Source of the DNA: an uncultured Eubacterium sp.
GTDB lineage: Bacteria; Bacillota_A; Clostridia; Lachnospirales; Lachnospiraceae
Assembly (NCBI GenBank): GCA_948468465.1
Contig: CAOKJJ010000180.1
Coordinates: forward strand, 1-9,797
Length of the DNA: 9,797 nt
Reading direction: 5' to 3'
Shown here in pieces: positions 7,053 through 9,797 of this stretch (positions within the stretch are counted from its first letter, which is position 1; each line of letters opens with the position of its first letter). The translations under genes and the position numbers were made by a program. Below the pieces are notes generated by a model that worked only from the letters and a program-made list of their open reading frames with translations, was not told the origin of the DNA and ran no database searches.

Positions 7053-8954
7053 ATGAACGGAATGATAAATGTATATAAGGAAAAAGGCTATACTTCGCAT
7101 GACGTAGTCGCAAAGCTGCGGGGCATCTGCCGCCAGAAAAAAATCGGACATACAGGAACGCTTGACCCGGACGCGGAAGGCGTGCTGCCGGTATGCCTTG
7201 GCACTGCAACAAAAGTCTGCGGCCTGTTAACGGACAAGGATAAGGAGTATGAAGCCGTTCTCCTGCTTGGAAAAGAAACCGACACGCAGGATAGCAGCGG
7301 AACCGTATTGTGTGAAAAAAGCGTACGGCAGACGGAAACAGAAATACGTGAGGCGATCCGTTCCTTTACCGGCGATTACAGTCAGGTTCCGCCAATGTAC
7401 TCGGCATTAAAAGTCAATGGAAAAAAGTTGTGTGACCTGGCAAGGGCAGGTGTGGAAGTAGAACGCAGGCCAAGACAGGTCTATATTTATCAGATCGACA
7501 TTTTGTGGATGCGTCTGCCCCGGATAAAACTGCGTGTACACTGTTCCAAAGGAACTTATATCCGCACGCTTTGCCACGACATCGGACAAAAGCTTGGCTG
7601 CGGCGGCTGTATGGAAGAGCTGCTGCGCACAAAAGTAAGCATCTTCGAATCAGGACACGCTTTAACACTCGCGCGGATTCAAGAACTGGCTGAAGAAGGA
7701 CGGCTGCAGGACATACTGCTGCCTGTGGATCAGCTGTTTTTACAATATCCCAAAGTACAGGTAACGGAAGAATTTCAAAAAATGCTGCAAAACGGCAACC
7801 GGCTGCCCAAACGGGCGTTTCTTTTTGAAAGTGTAAATCAGGATTCGCAGGCCTTAGGTTCTTCCATGCAAAAGTGCCGTGTATATTTGGACGAATTGTT
7901 TTATGGCATTTATGAGCCGGATGAAAAACGTATGGATTATAAGCCTGTAAAGATATTTGGACAGGTGCAGGCACCAAAGAATCCAAACACAAAAAGCGGT
8001 CAAAAAAAACGAACCAGAGAACGAACGGGGGAACGGGGCATGAGATATGAACAGGACTTTTTACACTTGCAGCTTACAGAACCGACCGTTCTGTCTCTGG
8101 GAAAATTCGACGGGCTGCACCGCGGCCACGAGCTTTTGCTGCGTTCCGTATTAGAAAAAGCAAAAAACGGCTTAAAAGCCGCTGTCTTTACTTTTGACAT
8201 ACCGCCGAACCAGATCGGAGGAATGTCACAGGTCATTACGACAAACGCGGAAAAGCAGCAGCTGTTTATGGAGCGCGGCGCGGATTATCTGATCGAATGC
8301 CCGTTTACAAAAGAAATTATGCAGATGGAAGCGGAGCGATTTATTCAGGAAATCGTAAAACGCCTTTGTGTGAAATGGATCGTTGTCGGCACGGATTTTC
8401 GTTTTGGACATAACCGCAGGGGCGATTACCATATGCTGGAGCGCTATGCGGATACTTATGGCTATCAGGTACAGGTCGTACAAAAAATTCAGTACGGGGG
8501 ACGGGACATCAGTAGTACTTATATTCGTGAAGCATTATTAAACGGAAATCTCGAACTGGCCAATCAGCTGCTTGGATACCCTTATTTTATGCAGGGGAAA
8601 ATTATTCACGGCAACCAGCTGGGCCGCACGATCGGATTTCCCACGATCAATATCCGGCCGCTGCCTCAAAAGTTGCTGCCGCCGTTTGGCGTTTATTTTT
8701 CGAACATCCTCCTTGACAATAAGCAGTACGCAGGCATCACAAACATCGGAAAAAAACCAACGATCCAGGGCGACTATCCAGCCGGAGCAGAAACATATAT
8801 CTATGAATTTACAGGAGATGTCTACGAAAAAACAGCGAAGGTAGAACTGCTTTATTATGAACGGCCGGAAATGAAATTTGATGGGATTGAACAGTTAAAA
8901 GAACAGCTGAAAAAGGATATTGCTGCCGGGGCATCATATTTTCGGGCAAGATGA
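7053..8954 (+). CDS. truB-ribF: Fused TruB-RibF: tRNA pseudouridine(55) synthase / bifunctional riboflavin kinase-FAD synthetase
   Basis: One uninterrupted 633-codon frame contains two enzymes normally encoded by adjacent genes. TruB (1-302) makes pseudouridine 55 in the tRNA T-loop. It has GHTGTLDPDAEG with catalytic D38, PPMYSALKVNGKKL (113-126), CSKGTYIRT (164-172) and the terminal YKPVKIF. A basic linker spans 303-329. RibF (330-633) phosphorylates riboflavin to FMN and adenylylates FMN to FAD. It has the nucleotidyltransferase motif GKFDGLHRGH (350-359), GTDFRFG (446-452), ISSTYIREAL (486-495) and kinase motif GRTIGFPTIN (524-533), with probable catalytic E580. ACGGAG (7038-7043) lies 9 nt before ATG 7053. 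ATG 8040 exactly at the RibF boundary could give a free 304-residue RibF. No frameshift is apparent; a lost truB stop codon could explain the join. Confidence 0.92.
   Translation: MNGMINVYKEKGYTSHDVVAKLRGICRQKKIGHTGTLDPDAEGVLPVCLGTATKVCGLLTDKDKEYEAVLLLGKETDTQDSSGTVLCEKSVRQTETEIREAIRSFTGDYSQVPPMYSALKVNGKKLCDLARAGVEVERRPRQVYIYQIDILWMRLPRIKLRVHCSKGTYIRTLCHDIGQKLGCGGCMEELLRTKVSIFESGHALTLARIQELAEEGRLQDILLPVDQLFLQYPKVQVTEEFQKMLQNGNRLPKRAFLFESVNQDSQALGSSMQKCRVYLDELFYGIYEPDEKRMDYKPVKIFGQVQAPKNPNTKSGQKKRTRERTGERGMRYEQDFLHLQLTEPTVLSLGKFDGLHRGHELLLRSVLEKAKNGLKAAVFTFDIPPNQIGGMSQVITTNAEKQQLFMERGADYLIECPFTKEIMQMEAERFIQEIVKRLCVKWIVVGTDFRFGHNRRGDYHMLERYADTYGYQVQVVQKIQYGGRDISSTYIREALLNGNLELANQLLGYPYFMQGKIIHGNQLGRTIGFPTINIRPLPQKLLPPFGVYFSNILLDNKQYAGITNIGKKPTIQGDYPAGAETYIYEFTGDVYEKTAKVELLYYERPEMKFDGIEQLKEQLKKDIAAGASYFRAR
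8027..8042 (+). promoter_or_regulatory. Possible internal ribosome binding site and start for free RibF
   Basis: GGGGGA (8027-8032) can pair with the CCUCC of 16S rRNA with one G-U pair. It lies 7 nt before an in-frame ATG at 8040, codon 330 of the fused frame. Translation from here would give a 304-residue protein, the normal full length of RibF, beginning MRYEQDFLHL. The site may be a relic of an originally separate gene or still be active. Confidence 0.45.
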
Positions 8955-9062
8955 AGCAGGACGATGTCAAAGAAACAATGCTCAGCCATCACGCAGATGG
9001 TTGAGCTGCATAACAAAAACTATGAAGGTACAAGTAAGCTCTAATATATGTAAAAAATGTCT
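8955..9062. other. Convergent intergenic region between ribF and toxin gene
   Basis: This 108-bp gap contains the hairpin at 8980-9006 and one 26-codon + strand frame (8964-9044). That frame begins MSKKQC and has only a weak AGG 3 nt upstream, so it is probably not expressed. No + strand intrinsic terminator for the ribF operon is visible: the weak GTAAA/TTTAC stem at 9050-9066 is only 5 bp and AT-only apart from its ends. rpsO, which often follows ribF in Firmicutes, is absent. Confidence 0.5.
8968..9006 (-). terminator. Candidate intrinsic terminator of the toxin-antitoxin operon
   Basis: An 11-bp stem with one G-U pair (8980-8990 with 8996-9006) closes a 5-base loop. On the minus strand it is followed by ATTGTTTCTTTG, a T-rich tail with 8 T in the first 11 bases. 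It lies about 57 nt past the toxin stop codon. On the + strand there is no T-run after the stem, so orientation favours the minus-strand transcript. The imperfect tail keeps this moderate. Confidence 0.5.
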
Positions 9063-9377
9063 TTACTTAAAAACGCCCTCATAATCCTGTAAATCGTGAT
9101 AAACGGCATCAACATAAACCTTATTATCTTCTATCCGGTAAAGCAAAAAATAGCTATGTTGCCTGAGGTGGATTTTACGATACCCAAGGTCGCGGAGACG
9201 GGCATTTTCGCAAAGCTTCAAACCGTCAGCCATGTAGGAAAGCCGTTTTAATGTATTCTCAACATCTTTTAAGATATTCATTGCTGCTTGCGTATTTTTG
9301 AGTTTATATAAGCAGTAACTTATGATTCTATCAAGGTTCTGTTCAGCCTGTTCAGAAAAAATAACATCAAAGTCCAT
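9063..9377 (-). CDS. RelE/ParE family type II toxin
   Basis: The 104-residue protein has the layout of the RelE/ParE toxin superfamily: an N-terminal strand with FSEQAEQNLDRI (7-18), two helices, then a beta-sheet with YRKIHLRQHSYFLLYRI (66-82) and a C-terminal VYHDLQDYE (92-100). Such toxins either cleave mRNA at the ribosome (RelE) or poison gyrase (ParE); sequence alone does not decide which here, though the FLLYRI...VYHDLQDY end is ParE_toxin-like. ATG 9377 has GAGGT 6 nt upstream. The start overlaps the antitoxin stop by 11 bp, so translation is coupled, the usual antitoxin-first arrangement. It is convergent with ribF. The frame is intact. Confidence 0.85.
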   Translation of the reverse strand: MDFDVIFSEQAEQNLDRIISYCLYKLKNTQAAMNILKDVENTLKRLSYMADGLKLCENARLRDLGYRKIHLRQHSYFLLYRIEDNKVYVDAVYHDLQDYEGVFK

Positions 9378-9627
9378 ATCGTGACCTCAGTTCATCGATA
9401 ACCGCACCAGCCGTCTTGGATTGACTATTTTTAATTTGTTGGCGGGAAACTTCAAGATCATGGTAAATGTCTTCGACGCTTTTTTTTGGTAAAAGCTTGC
9501 CCAGGGCATCATCAAGTGTCTTATCTTTATTTTGGAGTATGAGTTTTTTTGTGAATTTCTGAACTTTTATTAAATCTGCCTCTGGCAGTGTTTTTATCAT
9601 TGCGACTGTGCTTTCCATCGTATTCAT
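9367..9627 (-). CDS. Type II antitoxin paired with the ParE/RelE-like toxin
   Basis: This is the 86-residue partner encoded directly upstream of the toxin. The start is ATG 9627, 7 nt after GGAGG (complement of 9635-9639); the frame is open a further six codons to a TTG that would include the ribosome binding site. The N-terminal half (MNTMESTVAMIKTLPEADLIKVQKF, about 1-25, cited for its helical pattern) may dimerise or bind DNA, and the C-terminal half, ending KTAGAVIDELRSRYGL, is likely to wrap the toxin. I do not recognise a classic Phd, RelB or ribbon-helix-helix signature, so the role rests mainly on gene order, size and the 11-bp overlap with the toxin. Confidence 0.75.
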   Translation of the reverse strand: MNTMESTVAMIKTLPEADLIKVQKFTKKLILQNKDKTLDDALGKLLPKKSVEDIYHDLEVSRQQIKNSQSKTAGAVIDELRSRYGL

Positions 9628-9690
9628 TATAATCCCTCCGTTCAAGGCTATTTACAAATAGTTCCTTATGCTGTGATTCATGTAATTTGC

Positions 9691-9703
9691 TGTTATTATA
9701 ACA
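9691..9703. promoter_or_regulatory. Palindromic candidate operator over the TA promoter
   Basis: TGTTAT-T-ATAACA is a perfect palindrome of two 6-base arms around one base. It covers the whole -10 element and its TG extension. Type II antitoxins commonly repress their own operon by binding such palindromes. The sequence is AT-rich, so chance is possible. Confidence 0.4.
9695..9703 (-). promoter_or_regulatory. Extended -10 promoter of the toxin-antitoxin operon
   Basis: On the minus strand TGTTATAAT contains a perfect TATAAT -10 (complement of 9695-9700) preceded by TGn. The -35 at 17-bp spacing is TTTATC, only 3 of 6 consensus positions, typical of an extended -10 promoter. Transcription would start near 9688, giving about 60 nt before the antitoxin ATG at 9627. 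Confidence 0.6.
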
Positions 9704-9797
9704 TCTTTTGCATAGAAGATAAACTTTTTATTGAAATATTTTAATTGTTTTTTATTACAAAATTGTTACAACGCCGTTGACAGCGATAGGTGATATT
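9704..9797. other. AT-rich intergenic edge, no gene seen
   Basis: No open frame with a ribosome binding site is visible. A short palindrome CAACG-C-CGTTG lies at 9769-9779, and TTGACA (9777-9782) could be a + strand -35 element, but its -10 would fall beyond the window end. Both are tentative. Confidence 0.25.

Noticed and set aside
7414..7992. Long antisense open frame (192 codons) opposite truB
   Set aside because: It lies wholly within a confirmed enzyme gene, has no family resemblance and no convincing ribosome binding site; typical shadow of a coding strand.
9050..9066. GTAAA/TTTAC stem as the + strand terminator of the ribF operon
   Set aside because: Only 5 bp, nearly all A-T, with no T-run after it.

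Overview
The window is a core translation and transcription operon of a Firmicute, most likely a gut-type clostridium (Lachnospiraceae-like). The gene order rimP-nusA-ylxR-ylxQ-infB-rbfA-nrnA-truB-ribF is the classical Gram-positive order. Strong AGGAGG-type ribosome binding sites and the form of NusA and YlxR support this. The family-level assignment is inference; no rRNA or other taxonomic marker is present.

Layout. Positions 1-236 hold a short 5' segment with a hairpin (15-39), a probable extended -10 promoter (94-122) and a leader with two hairpins (152-181 and 193-218), the second ending three bases before the rimP Shine-Dalgarno. From 237 to 8954 eight tightly packed reading frames run on the + strand, three of them joined by 4-bp or longer stop/start overlaps. 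They cover ribosome maturation (RimP, RbfA), transcription elongation and antitermination (NusA), small RNA-binding proteins (YlxR, YlxQ), translation initiation (IF-2), nanoRNA/pAp turnover (NrnA), tRNA U55 pseudouridylation (TruB) and FMN/FAD synthesis (RibF).

The most notable point is that truB and ribF are one uninterrupted 633-codon frame. TruB is residues 1-302, a basic linker 303-329, and RibF 330-633. A purine-rich Shine-Dalgarno-like sequence and an in-frame ATG lie exactly at the RibF boundary, so a two-domain protein, a separate RibF, or both could be made. Two proteins carry unusual low-complexity regions: NusA ends in an 89-residue acidic, tyrosine-studded tail, and IF-2 has a roughly 300-residue N/R/E/K-rich linker with ERTDR repeats.

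After ribF, where rpsO and pnp often follow in Firmicutes, the window instead has a convergent minus-strand type II toxin-antitoxin pair (antitoxin 9367-9627, ParE/RelE-like toxin 9063-9377). It has its own extended -10 promoter overlapped by a 13-bp palindrome, and a candidate terminator hairpin at 8980-9006. This looks like an accessory insertion at the end of a housekeeping operon. I see no CRISPR array, tRNA, rRNA or intact insertion sequence, and no clearly new multi-gene system.
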